Below, piece by piece: positions 51,904-62,621 of a stretch of 64,000 nt of DNA. Every line of letters starts with the position of its first letter. Position 1 is the stretch's first letter. The notes beneath the pieces are model-generated. The model made no database searches and had not been told where the DNA came from. It saw only the letters and a list, made by a program, of their open reading frames with translations. A program made the position numbers and the translations under genes. Source of the DNA: Diphasiastrum complanatum (Eukaryota; Streptophyta; Lycopodiopsida; Lycopodiales; Lycopodiaceae); contig CM055099.1 in NCBI GenBank assembly GCA_029204225.1, positions 63,378,142 through 63,442,141 on the forward strand, written 5' to 3'.

Positions 51904-53304
51904 TCACGGTGGTGTCTTTCGCTTGTCGCCCACGCTCTGATTCAAGTAATTGATGCTACCTTCTAAATGAATCTCAGGTATTTGTGCACCAAAAAAACTG
52001 AAGGAATCTGGGAAGGCATTTGAGCAAGGCATCTGATGCATTCCACCGGAGGCATGACGGAGAGCCATGGATCTTAGGACTACGCTTGGAGGGAAGTTCA
52101 ATTGAGCACGGGAGCCTCTCATGTCCATGGCTGCCTTGTCGTAAGCCAAAGCAGCCTCTTCAGCTGTGTCAAAAGTTCCCAACCAGATGCGCGTCCCTTG
52201 CTTCGCAGAGTCTCGGATTTCTGCTGCAAATTTTCCCCACGGCCTCTGCCTCACTCCAATGTAATGCTGAGTTTTCTGATTCTCCACATGTTTCTCGCCA
52301 GCTGCTTGAGATTCTGGCGCCTCTAGCTCTGATAGTGTTTCTTCCTTGATTGTCTTTTCACCTTCCTTGCCGCTCTGCTTTGCAGCAGGTGTCACAGGCA
52401 CCCATCCCTTCCTGACTGCCTCCTTCAACACGCCGTAAAGTACCATGTCTTCAGAATCATGCTCATCAAGAGGCAATCCATCCCAAACTCCTGAGAGCTG
52501 AGGTTGAGGACTTATGCTTGATGGGGTTCCGCGGACTCGCTTCGATCCACAGGGACTTACGAGCGGAGATCGCTGCCATGCAATAGGCGAATCTAAAAAG
52601 AAACTTTGAGAATTGTTAATAAAATCTTCTGTAACAGTGGAATTGCGGGGTAGGGAAAGAGCCGAAAGAGGCTTTTTTGTCTTGACACCATTAGTCGTAG
52701 TGCCAGGCTGAGGCTCTTCCTTTCTAGATATTCCTTGCTCACCCTCTTCTTTTACGGTGTTTCCTTTGGAGCCTGAACAGTTTAGAAAATATTCCCAGGA
52801 TGAATCGTCCAAATTCGGGTCGGGTAGGCGTCTCAAAAGTTCATCCTTCAGCTTCATAGCCTCTTTGTTTCCTCTGGCAGCCTCCTCTGTCACAACTTCA
52901 TGAAATTTCTTGCGGAAAGTTTCAGCGAAGTGATGCCTCGAATGGTCCCTCAGCTTCTTCGCAACTGTTATACATTTCCTTTGAGAGAATATAACCGAAG
53001 CTTCCGGCATATCCCCAATGTCTGTCCCATTGTTATCTAAAGGCTGATCCTTGGAAACTAAAACGTCCCCTTCTTTCGGAAAAGAACGAAAGTTGTCTGA
53101 TGATTCAGATGAGGACGAAGATAGTGCTCCAGGAGAGAACAAAAAAGAGTCAGAATCCAATTCAAGCTCCGAATTAAACGCTGGATTCCCAGTACAGGAT
53201 TCACCAAAATCCCCTGAATCGTTTTGCAAGAGGGCATGTTCTGCAAAACTTTTGTCGCTTGTCATTGTGGGAAATCCTGGCAAAATATCATACTCAGAAA
53301 ACAT
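51904..53304 (-). CDS. ERF-type AP2 transcription factor, 466 aa
   Basis: Nuclear DNA-binding regulator of the AP2/ERF superfamily. One AP2 domain, residues 347-405, runs from [19 protein letters not shown] through [19 protein letters not shown] to [10 protein letters not shown]. The ERF-class residues Ala14 and Asp19 (AAEIRD) are present, predicting GCC-box binding; the [10 protein letters not shown] / MRGS...LNFP pattern is closest to ERF groups VIII-IX. The long N-terminal part holds an acidic Ser-rich stretch (residues ~45-70, likely activation) and a basic then helical segment (~110-170). Single exon, as usual for ERFs; the first in-frame ATG is used and the TGA is at 51904-51906. No frameshift. 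Isolated between TE regions. Target and stimulus are unknown. Confidence 0.93.
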   Translation of the reverse strand: MFSEYDILPGFPTMTSDKSFAEHALLQNDSGDFGESCTGNPAFNSELELDSDSFLFSPGALSSSSSESSDNFRSFPKEGDVLVSKDQPLDNNGTDIGDMPEASVIFSQRKCITVAKKLRDHSRHHFAETFRKKFHEVVTEEAARGNKEAMKLKDELLRRLPDPNLDDSSWEYFLNCSGSKGNTVKEEGEQGISRKEEPQPGTTTNGVKTKKPLSALSLPRNSTVTEDFINNSQSFFLDSPIAWQRSPLVSPCGSKRVRGTPSSISPQPQLSGVWDGLPLDEHDSEDMVLYGVLKEAVRKGWVPVTPAAKQSGKEGEKTIKEETLSELEAPESQAAGEKHVENQKTQHYIGVRQRPWGKFAAEIRDSAKQGTRIWLGTFDTAEEAALAYDKAAMDMRGSRAQLNFPPSVVLRSMALRHASGGMHQMPCSNAFPDSFSFFGAQIPEIHLEGSINYLNQSVGDKRKTPP

Positions 53305-53640
53305 CGAGATCCTCGTGAGATGAAAATCACCACGTTATGATGTGCCTTTGATGATAGATACTCAAGACGGAAGCAAGAGTTTAAAGAGAGCAAACGCTGC
53401 CTGAGAGATCTGTTTCAACAATTTCCATGTTTAACCATGTCTCAACTACCTCATGAGTCATATCGTTCTCAAAGTCCATAAGACCGCACCGCTGTCCTAG
53501 CTTTCTGACTCCTGAGTCTTTGGAAATGAAGAATGCCTTTAAAATATACAGAGCTCAACATTGTCGTGGAACTGTAGGTAACATTTTCTTTTCATCTTGT
53601 ATTTACATACTTCATCAGTAATCGTTCCTCCCTCTCACAT
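53305..53640 (-). promoter_or_regulatory. Putative promoter and 5' UTR of the ERF gene
   Basis: On the minus strand TGTATATTTTAAAGG (53537-53551) is a possible TATA box about 235 bases before the ATG. Position and composition fit; nothing else supports it. Confidence 0.35.
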
Positions 53641-55097
53641 CAATGATCATGATCAGCACTGACGCCAAAAGATTTTGTCATCACAACGCAGGCCCATGAA
53701 AATCAAGTATCAACTGACATATCCTGACATCATATATATTGTAATAAGGGGACGAACAGTCAAGGACATCTACAATATCCAGCAATCTAAAATCACAATA
53801 TTCAATTGGATCGTGATCGTACAACAAGATCCATCAAAAGATTCAAAACTGACCAGTGACATTGTGATAACCCACGTGATGAAAAGGCCAATTGTCTCAT
53901 CAGTTAAGCAAAAGGCCAAAAGCCATTGGCATTGGTGAGAGCTCATTGGACTGGGTTCCATTTGGGATTTGACTGAGTTCTCTTCTCAGCTCTCAAATCT
54001 TTGATTGACGTTTGGTACTTTGAAGAGCCGAGAAATGGAGATGCAAAGCAGACTACATTCATTGGAATCTAAAGACTGGAGACTGGAATGTCATCATGTC
54101 AACTCGAAACTACCGGATCATTGCTCTAGACTTCTAGAGCCTCCAGGTGCAGCTTCTTAGCATTGGGTTTTTGTATATTTGTTTTTTGCCACAGCTCGGG
54201 ACTCGGGAGAGAGTATTGTGTATTCCTTAACCCAAGCAACCCTGCTCTTGTCAAGTCAGGCATGGCCTTCATTCTCATCCAAAGATGTTGAATTGTGCAT
54301 TCATAAGGTGACAACATTTTTTGAGGCAAGGTCCCACCTTCATCCAAAGGGCCTCACTCTCTCATCCAAAGGGCCTCACTCTCTCATCCGCCAACCACAT
54401 CGAATTGTCCACTAGTAATAATGATAGATGATAACATGTCCAACTATGTTAATTTGTCCATTCATAGTAATGATGGATGATGACATATCTCAACGCTCAC
54501 TCATAGGTGGAGGGGCTGCTCGATCCAATTGAGGAATACACACTTTTCAAAAGCTCAAGATGTTTCTTAGGTTACCGAAATGGGCAAATTCCCAACTCCC
54601 TAGTCAAGCATTGTGCTCTTGCATGAGGCCTCACCAATGCCATCACCAAAGTCAATTCAATATGAAACTTTGTTTCTTATTTTGTTGTGTCTTGTAAAAT
54701 AAGACCACGTAAACATAATTTAAAACCACTTGCTAGGAAACATTGAGAGGAGCATGTGAATCGCAATGCAAGAAGTCCAATATACAATAGCCCATTTTAC
54801 CAATATCATCAAATAATAATTAAATATTTGGTCAAATGCACTTGTCGACAAGCACTTGATGTGAAAAACAACCTTAAAAATCTTCATGTAAAGAAGATCT
54901 TTAAATTTAAGTAGGATAACTGTGAAAGTCATCATACTTTAAGTTGCCATTTCTCAAAATCAATTGGCAAAGTAGGACCAAGTCTATATGTATGCATCAC
55001 CCTATTGTAAAGATATTTTTAAATGGATTGGGAAGAAGCCACATACCAAAGATAACTTGTCTCTCAAGGAACAACGTTAAGATTAGAAATATTTTTT
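53641..55097. other. Intergenic with a 22-bp tandem repeat
   Basis: No coding frame recognised. CATCCAAAGGGCCTCACTCT plus CT occurs twice in tandem at 54341-54384. Related GATGATAACAT/GATGATGACAT segments repeat at about 54427 and 54476. Confidence 0.55.
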
Positions 55098-55675
55098 TTC
55101 ATCATATCCAACATTAATGAGAACATCACTATATTATTATTATGGTTTAACATAAGGCTAAAATGAGTTTTATGCACCTTGTAAACGTCAATTTAAATCA
55201 GCCTAGGTAATTATTTTCCATGCTATTATTTAGAATATTGAAATGAAAAGTTGTAGGTTAATTTGAAAAATTGTAGTGTTTTTTGATGGCTAATAAGTTT
55301 CAGATACATTGTGGAACTTTCACATCAGGGTTGGAGAACCCTGATGTGAAAGTTCCACAATCGGCACAAACTTATAGCCAGAGTCTTGCACGTGAAAGAG
55401 ATTTGGGCCTAGTAAAAAAATACTTGCCATGTGGCTTGCTCATAATCTCACAAGTGCAAGCATGTAGATGAGATAAAAATATCATTATCATATATACTAA
55501 GCTAAAGCAATTTGTTACAACTTCACTGTGACCCAATGAAGAGACTATGAGGCTTATGAAATAAGCAATATGAAACTTTTTACTTTGTGCGGTTTCATTA
55601 TATCCAATATTAATGAGGGCATCACTAAACTATTATTATTAGTATTAAGGTTTTACATGGGGCTAAAACGAGTTT
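55098..55675. repeat. Short unit with ~80-bp terminal direct repeats
   Basis: 55098-55171 and 55592-55675 are diverged direct copies (ATCATATCCAACATTAATGAG against ATTATATCCAATATTAATGAG, each followed by ATCACTA, ATTATTATTA and GGCTAAAA.GAGTTT). The 420-base middle carries the hairpin at 55308-55361. This could be a tiny non-coding LTR-type (TRIM-like) element or just a duplicated segment. Confidence 0.55.
55308..55361. repeat. Perfect hairpin, 25-bp arms, 4-base loop
   Basis: Arms 55308-55332 and 55337-55361 are exact inverted copies around GGAG. Beyond an internal loop of 6-7 bases per side, 55287-55300 pairs with 55368-55380 (AAGTTT/AAACTT, TGGCTA/TAGCCA) with one bulge, giving a ~95-base foldback. 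Confidence 0.95.
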
Positions 55676-56061
55676 AGGACTATAGTCCGAATTTAGTCTA
55701 ATTTTTGGCCTTGCCTTGCAAAGGCAATACTATTTGTTGAGGTCGGTCAATGGAGTTCATCCCTGTCAAGATTTTGTGAGATCACCATTTCATGTAGGCT
55801 TGTTGGGAATCTTATGCAGATTATTCAAATCTGTACAACTTCACAAGTCCCAATTGGCTGGGTGCATGCACATATGTAGGGGACAACTCAAAGCTAAGCC
55901 TTGTCAACGGAGGAGCTATTGGGTACAAACACAAAGCTTCATTCAACACCATACCCATCTGAACAAACGAAGGAGAGGTCGTATCAAATATGATACCACA
56001 TCATTTTAGGACTCTGAAGTTTGTAAAAAGAGAATGAGTTACTAGTTTTAGCTGATTAAGC
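55676..56061. other. Spacer left of the pectinesterase exon
   Basis: No pectinesterase upstream exon and no TE motif were recognised in this stretch. Confidence 0.45.
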
Positions 56062-56199
56062 ATGCCACCCCTGGGATGTCTACTGCTCTTGAGATATCAA
56101 GATACCATGTATGACCATCAAGGTCGTCACTACTTCAAGAACTATCGCATTGAAGGTTCAACTGATTTCATCTTTGAATCTAGAAGATCCTTATACCAG
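56062..56199 (+). pseudogene. Orphan pectinesterase exon
   Basis: Encodes [16 protein letters not shown] then IEGSTDFIF and RSLYQ, the core of plant pectin methylesterases (family motifs GYQDTLY, with the catalytic Gln-Asp region, and GxxDFIFGxxxxxx with the second Asp). A Gly and Asn after DFIF are replaced (FESRRS). A GT follows CAG at 56200, in the place where many family genes have an intron. No upstream (GxYxE) or downstream (LGRPW) exon was found nearby, so it is a stranded fragment. Intact, it would de-esterify cell-wall pectin. Confidence 0.75.
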
Positions 56200-56256
56200 G
56201 TATCAAACTGTGATCTCTTTTCTAGATACCAATATGATGTGAAAGCTTTAAATTGA

Positions 56257-57462
56257 ACTTTAGAAAGAGCATAAGGAGCTCTTATGAAATGTGAAAGGTC
56301 TGACCAAATTAGTCCTCTTGGTCTTTTACATAACTCTTTACGTTGTTTCGCTCCATAAGAGTGAAGACTGTCAAACCAATCCTACCCAATCTAACATTCT
56401 CGTTTTGAAAATACCTGTAATGCATCTGATAAAATGTACATCTTGAGTTGGATTCTAAAGGCTTGATTGCAAGCTGTAAGGCTATTTTTCAAGACTTCCT
56501 GCTTATTTTGAACTATAAAAATATATGTCATAGTTAACGTAATAACACGGAAATAAAATAATGACTGGTTCATAGCCTGCCTTGAAAGTACAAAGCTAAT
56601 CATTTTCTTTACTTAAAAATCTTGGGGTAAACCGTACTTTTGCTCGTGTTTTTGCCCTCTCATTTGTTGGTGTCTGTAGTAAGTATAGGTGGTGGAATGT
56701 AATGATTGCACAATGTTGATCATATTGGATAAGGGTTCAATCAATTATTTGAAACAACCGTGTAGTGGGTTTCTTTCCTTTCCTAACCTCAACCCAAGAT
56801 CTAATCAATCTAGCATCAAAGAGATGAAGTTAGTTGTCACGCATAGATTCGTTCCCATGAGAGCGATAGTATAGTTCAAATTTCAGTATGAATGGAAGAC
56901 CCACATCTAACTCTAACATCCATTAACCCAAAGCATCAACACTACATCCACTAACACTAGATCCACAACAAGATAACTTACTCTTTCTCTCTCTCCCTTT
57001 CTCCCTCATAAAAAATGTAATAACATGCAATCCCAATAACAATCAGATCCAACAATTAGCAAAATCCAAAGGAAGCATGAGAGATGGAGGAAAAGTGATA
57101 GAGAGCAAGGACATTCATCAATCCATTTCACAAGAGAACCAATCTGCTTTATTGAATTGAAGAAATAAACATGTGTAGGAACTCGAGTTGGTCCCTTTTT
57201 ATAGTAGAGAGGAGGACTCTGGCCTCTGAATCCTATTGGTCCATTTCTGCCTCCCTAATTATTCAAATTTAAAAAAGAGTGGGAACCATCCAAATTGGAG
57301 GGAAACCCAACTTTATTCACTAACTTGACCCTGCGACATTAAAAGTCCCGCAAAAAGGCCTAAAGTCCTTTTATTGACTTGTAACTAATCAAATAGCTAT
57401 GTGATCATCGGGTTGGACTTACACACGCAGGGTGCCAAATCCCTCTCACTTATTAGCTAGGG
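56257..57462. other. Intergenic, nothing recognised
   Basis: AT-rich sequence. CCTATTGGTCCATT near 57230 faintly recalls the CCTATTGGACCATTG motif in the Copia LTR family, too little to call. Confidence 0.4.
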
Positions 57463-58936
57463 TTAGGATTGCCTTGGGATCTGCAAACCCTCCAATAGTA
57501 TCCCGCACCAAAAATGGTGGTGGTCCCACGGCACCTGCGAGATGCAGTTACTGGGGACTTCTATTGGCTTCGCATCTAACTTAAGTACTATGATTATTTT
57601 ACCATTCACCTTTTCTAAGGTTATATCATAAAATGTGACCATGTATGTTAACAAGTGATTTATATCAACAAAGAAATTGTTTGATGAATTATATGATATG
57701 GATCCTCCATCAGTTTCATACACTTCCTCTATATGAAATGGGGTACCAATGATTTTATGCATACTTAAGTTAATGTATTCCTCTTTGTCTTCAAGTGATA
57801 TGACCTAGGGATAGGGACTTTTCTAAATCAAACTTGCTTAAAGGCATCCCTAATAAGTTGAAATATTGTTGAATATGCTTCTCTGCCAATACCAGCAAAA
57901 TCACAGGCACCCTGAACTATAGTTTTATCTAAATTTTTTTGAATGTCTAACATCAAAGACTCTACAATTTTGGACTTTACATTGGAACTTCTATTGTTTA
58001 TCATGATACACTCAGTGGATTTGCCTGTCAATATTGAGCCCAACGACATTCCAATTGATGCATTGTCCTTTATGTTCTGATGAGCTACTAATGCAGCTCT
58101 GCAAAAAAAAAAACCAGCTAGTTAGCAGAACAACATAGTAGCAGAAATAAAACCATATGTCACTAATCAAGTTACAAAAAATCAGAGTATGCTTACCTGA
58201 ATGCTTGAATTCTTCTACTTCGATAATCTCCTTTTGAAAGGGTCTGAATATCCTTGCGGCTTTTCCGCTTGCTTCTTACTCCTAGCCTCCTCCTTCTTAT
58301 CCTCTTCCACATCCTTCAATAATTGCAAAGATTGATTGCATTCGATCTAGTTCTGATTTGATATCAAACGCTGTCTTCTGTAATGAATTATTATTCTTCT
58401 GTAATGATTCATTATTTCTTTTAAGTTGTTCATTTTTCTCTAAAGTCTTTTGGACATGACAATTTTTTTTTTTGATAAAAAGAGGATATGTGTATCAACT
58501 CACATTCTAAAAAGTGAACTTTTTTCATTGAAAATTGATTTCCATAGTTTCGCAATCTCTCACAATATCCTAATAATCCAGTATGCCCATTGCATATCCA
58601 TATTACTAGATTAGTTATTGAAGAGAATGTGGGATGAGTCAATGTGCGGGGGTCTTGAGGATACAATGATCCGTCAATCCACAAATCCAAGTTCTTTTTT
58701 CCTTCTGCCCTATAACGGGAACAATCAGCAGTAGATATTGGAACTCCTTTGCCTCCTTGTCTCTGTATAGGTGCCAAATCATTAGGAATATCCAAATGTA
58801 GATGATACAATGTCGTCATCAAATAAAACAAGACAAAACAAAACAGTACAAAAGAAAACAATACAAACAAATCAAAGTACTTATCTTTAATTATATTATA
58901 TACTCTATCTGATTCAAATTTGGAGATGGCGCTCAT
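57463..58936 (-). pseudogene. Unrecognised spliced gene, damaged
   Basis: I do not recognise this gene. Read leftward: the first frame starts at 58936 (MSAISKFESD) and holds a hydrophobic run VLFSFVLFCFVLFYL, then GNGHTGLLGYCERL-type sequence; after a poly-A tract near 58460 another frame gives a coiled coil (NEQLKRNNESLQKNNNSLQ); then a strongly basic stretch (RSKRKSRKDIQTL, about 58240). A 98-base intron (58099-58196; donor GTAAGC, acceptor after a T11 tract, TTTTGCAG) is spliced in frame to ALVAHQNIKDNASIGMSLGS and SKIVESLMLDIQKNLDKTIV. A stop at 57828 and a shift precede MHKIIGTPFHIEEVYE and IIIVLKLDAKPI (57463-57762). Splice signals and ordered frames argue for a real gene origin; several frame breaks argue for decay or unseen introns. 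Confidence 0.5.
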
Positions 58937-59017
58937 ACTTTCAGTCCGATGTGGAGATGGCGCTCATAATCTCAGTCCAATGTGAAGATGGCATTCATAT
59001 TTGGAGATGGCGCTCAA
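58922..59017 (-). repeat. Tandem repeat carrying start-codon context
   Basis: GGAGATGGCGCTCAT occurs at 58922 and 58953, as GAAGATGGCATTCAT at 58984 and as GGAGATGGCGCTCAA at 59003; periods 31, 31 and 19. On the minus strand three of the four carry an ATG (ATGAGCGCCATCTCC or ATGAATGCCATCTTC), and the leftmost is the start of the frame at 58936. Confidence 0.9.
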
Positions 59018-59746
59018 ATTTTTATTCCAGTGGAGGGATGCTTTTTTCCCTGATTTGAATTTGTGGATGGTGGTCATATTTCCAAATTTTGACAAGTTAG
59101 ACTGTGAACAGTTTAGAGTTGTTAATTGTGACTGTAGACACTATAATTAGATCATTGGGAGTTGGGAGGCCTTGGGAGTGGTGGGGGCAACCAAATAAGC
59201 AATATTATTTTTTTAATTTTGATATTTTTCTTTATCCTACGTGGCATTCCTTAAAGGGTCTTTTTGATATTCAAAACTCCTCTAATGATAGTGGGTTGAC
59301 CTCAGAGGTGGAGAATTTGTCAAGAAAAACTCTGAGAAAAGCTGTATAGCTGCTCAAGAATGGAAAAAAAATCCTAGGCTGGGGTATTGAAGTGGAAAAT
59401 CTCTGATCTCTCTCATTACAAGATGTTTTTTGAAGCTGTGAAGCTGTGAGCAAGGGTGCCCTACCCCTAGAAATGTGTTGTTGACAGCCCTAAACTATCG
59501 CGCAGAAATTGGAGAGTTTTTTAGCCTCTCTAGATCTATTGTAGCCAGTCCATTTAGGTTTTTCTTTTCTTTTGAAGAGAGTTGGAAGTGGCGAATGATA
59601 GATCACATCAGTTGTACGTGTTAAACCAGAGCATGGCCTTAGTGCAAATGTGTGTGTAGTGGGCCGAAGAAAAGGCTATGGGTGCACAAATTCGATCTAG
59701 CCTGTTGGATTGCGCTTTACCATAATCAATGGTAAGCAATGGTTAG
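59018..59746. other. Intergenic, nothing recognised
   Basis: An 81-codon frame (59104-59349, +) has no recognised motif. No TE motif seen. Confidence 0.4.
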
Positions 59747-60252
59747 TGTTATGTCCATGACCAGTACATATAGGATACAATATACTCCTAGTCTTGGATA
59801 CATGGTACTCTAGTGAAACAAGCTGTTAGTTATGCCACGTCATACTAGACGTGGCCCGAAAGTAACTAATATCCTGGTGAGGCCCAGAACACACTAAATG
59901 GAGTTTAGACAAGGTATGAGACAATGTATGCATGTGTAGAGTTATCAATATCAATTCTATGAATAGGACTCTATTCTAGGTGAATCTATGTAAAGGGAAC
60001 TTAGGGCTATGCATGGCTAAGTACCCAAGATGCTTTTGGCTCTATATATTGGGTCCAAACTCGTCCTACTCCTCATTATGGTTGTGGATTCATTGTCAGG
60101 CTCTCACTCTACATGCATGCTTCTTGTTCCTTGGCTTGGGGGTGAGGCTTCTAGAGTTGATTGGATGCTTCTACTTGGTTGGGTGGTTTCTCCATAGTGT
60201 GTTATCATTGTGTTTGTGATTTGTAAGCAAGATCTAAAGAGCTTCCCTTATA
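59747..60252 (+). repeat. 5' LTR of an LTR retrotransposon
   Basis: Begins TGTTATGTCC and runs to the primer-binding site at 60254. The segment GGCTTGGGGGTGAGG ... TTGGTTGGGTGGTTTCTCCATAGTG recurs in diverged form at 17980-18100. No 3' LTR in the window. Confidence 0.65.
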
Positions 60253-60253
60253 G

Positions 60254-60265
60254 TGGTATCAGAGC
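60254..60265 (+). other. Primer-binding site
   Basis: TGGTATCAGAGC, exact Met-tRNA-type site next to the LTR. Confidence 0.85.
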
Positions 60266-61560
60266 AAGGCTTACAAGTTTGGAGAGGTGGTGCTTTTCAT
60301 TGGAGCTTGGTGGCATTCAACTAGTATTCTCATCCAAGGAGAGGAGCAAGGTTGCAAGTTGGTGGATCTTCCAATTTCAATTTGCATGATCCATATCTCT
60401 CTCAAATTTCATTGTGGTTTATTGGAGAATTGTGCTAGGAAATCAGTTTTGGTGTCTTTTTGGAGTTTTAGCATGTGTAGCTCAAAACTAGTAATGGATC
60501 TGAAATTTCCAACAAGTTCATTCACTTTGAAGTAGTGAAGTTCAAGTTGCATGTTGGATCTTCCCATGTATTTGGATTCTAGATTCCTTTGTGGCCAAAT
60601 TTGGCTTGTTTTCCATGATTTTGGCACAAAATGGAGGGTAGAATTCAAATCCAGCAAGTTCAGATCAATTGGTTGGTTATAACTCTGTATTTTAGATTGC
60701 ATGTGGATTTGGAAAATGTTCTTGCATTATATTCCAATTGAGCATGGTGAAAAAACCTAGAAAGGGCTAAAATTCATGATTTTTGCTTGTTTTTTCATGA
60801 AATTGGATGATAGGAGGTGGTTGAACATCAATTGAAGCTGTGAAAAGATGAATCGTAGTCTTTTGAAGCTGTCCTAGAAGTTAGAGTCAAGAATTCCAGC
60901 AATTATATTTGTAGGAAGTCAAAAATTGTCAAAAATTGACCAATTTTGGTGAATTTTGTGGGGTGGATTTCTCTAAATCCATAAGGGGATCATTCTGGAT
61001 TTTTTTATAGCATGATTTGTATTTTTTTTTAACCTTCCCAGCAAGCTATCGGACCTATAAATTGATGGGTAGAGGCATATGTTTCAATTCCATCAAGTTT
61101 GTTGCAAAATTGACTTCTAGAAATCATTATAAATTTCATTTAGATTTTTATATATGATATTGATTGTTGTTTTGAAATCCGACATGGCACATGGTTTTAA
61201 TTTCTTAGTTGGTTATTATGTCAATCCACATCTCTAAATTTGACATTGCAATTTTTGAAAAAAGAACATTGCACATATAAAAGCAATGGCAATATAGCAC
61301 GATCATTTGCAATAATAATATTTTCATAATATGAATCACTATATTACAAAATTGGTGCTTTAATGTCGCATGAGTCTTTCTAGATCTAACATCAACTAGA
61401 ATTTATAAACCTAATCTACTCGTCGTCGTCGTGACGTCCAATCTGCATGAATACAAGCAAACAAACTACATTATTATTTGATACTTGATCGTATTAAATT
61501 AAATAAAATTGACATCGGAATACAAACCACATTAGTATGAATACAAAACTAGTACTTACA
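60266..61560 (+). other. Leader-like non-coding region
   Basis: No Gag frame follows the primer site within about 1.3 kb; the frames are short. It may be a long leader or interior of a coding-less element. Low-complexity T-rich tracts near 61020. TCGTCGTCGTCG at about 61420. Confidence 0.45.
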
Positions 61561-62341
61561 TTTGGAGGATGACCCTCGCTCTTTAGTTTGTTGACTAATG
61601 CGTCGTATGATTCCCTGAATGCAATTCGTACTCCTCCTTAGTTGGCAGACGTCCATAGTCCGCCAACTATCCATGCATTCAATTTAAGTTGAAATTAATT
61701 TAGGGCTACATTGGAGCAGCTAGTCATAATGCATATTAAAAAAAAAAGCATATGAAATCAAAGATAAACTATAAGAGTAGTGTAAGTTCACTTACCATGC
61801 TTGCTTGCAATCCCACCTTTCCGCTCGAGCCCAACCTAGGATTGCCTATCCCATGCATCCTAGCGGCCGCAACATCTTTCTAAATCTTGTATTTATCTGG
61901 TGTTCGTTCATCTACTTTTACATGGTTCCAATCATTTCTTGAACACCAGGAGGGCTTGGATTGCCCGTCCTATAAGCTCGTCGTGCCATATCATGATGAT
62001 GCCTAATCCATAAGCTCATATGCTTATGAATTTCCTTCTCCTCAAATTCCTCTTCTTGTTGGAATTCGTCACGAAGGGTACCAATAACCTGTCGTTTATC
62101 GGCGGCAAGTTGTTCGGACCATTTACTAAATTAATCTGTCGCCAAAATGACGTTGGCATAAAGAATAGAGTCGGTCCAAAACCACCCTCCCTTTTCTATT
62201 GGCAATTATATTACCTTGAGGATCCATGTCATAATAAGGATTTGTGGATGACTCTTCGATGGGGGGTTTGCTCAGGAGTTAATGATTCATATAAATTTTT
62301 AACATAGTCTCCCGAGCTTTCACCACTGCCTGACCCTGACA
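61560..62341 (-). pseudogene. Second reading frame of a CACTA-like element
   Basis: Minus strand starting at 62341 with MSGSGSGESSGDYVKNLYES, then in shifted frames DMDPQGNIIANRKG, AADKRQVIGTLRDEFQQEEE and ARRAYRTGNPSPPG, later ARMHGIGNPRLGSSGKVGLQ and AFRESYDALVNKLKSEGHPPN ending at a GTAAGT-type donor (61556). The pattern of exons with splice-like borders and its divergent placement just 280 bases from the TNP2 gene suggest the companion gene of the same transposon, comparable in position to the TnpA-type gene. The identity is an inference; frameshifts are present. Confidence 0.45.
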
Positions 62342-62621
62342 TGATTACTACATTCATAAATATACAATACATTACAATATACCCTAATATATTGAAATGC
62401 AGTAGAAAAGAAAATCGATTACAGAACGTTAATGCATATTGGACTTTCATACCCGTGTTAACAAAAGAAGAGAGATATGCGTGTAGAGCTCGAGCCTGCA
62501 CCAACATCCAAAAGAATCATATAAGCGACAATGTATAAGAATAGTACTATCTAAAAGTTAAAACATTAAATCATACAATAATTTTATGTTATTTGTGTTT
62601 AGTACTTGTGCGTATATGCAG

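Noticed and set aside
54341..54384. CRISPR-like or satellite array
   Set aside because: Only two adjacent 22-bp units without spacers, in a plant nuclear context.
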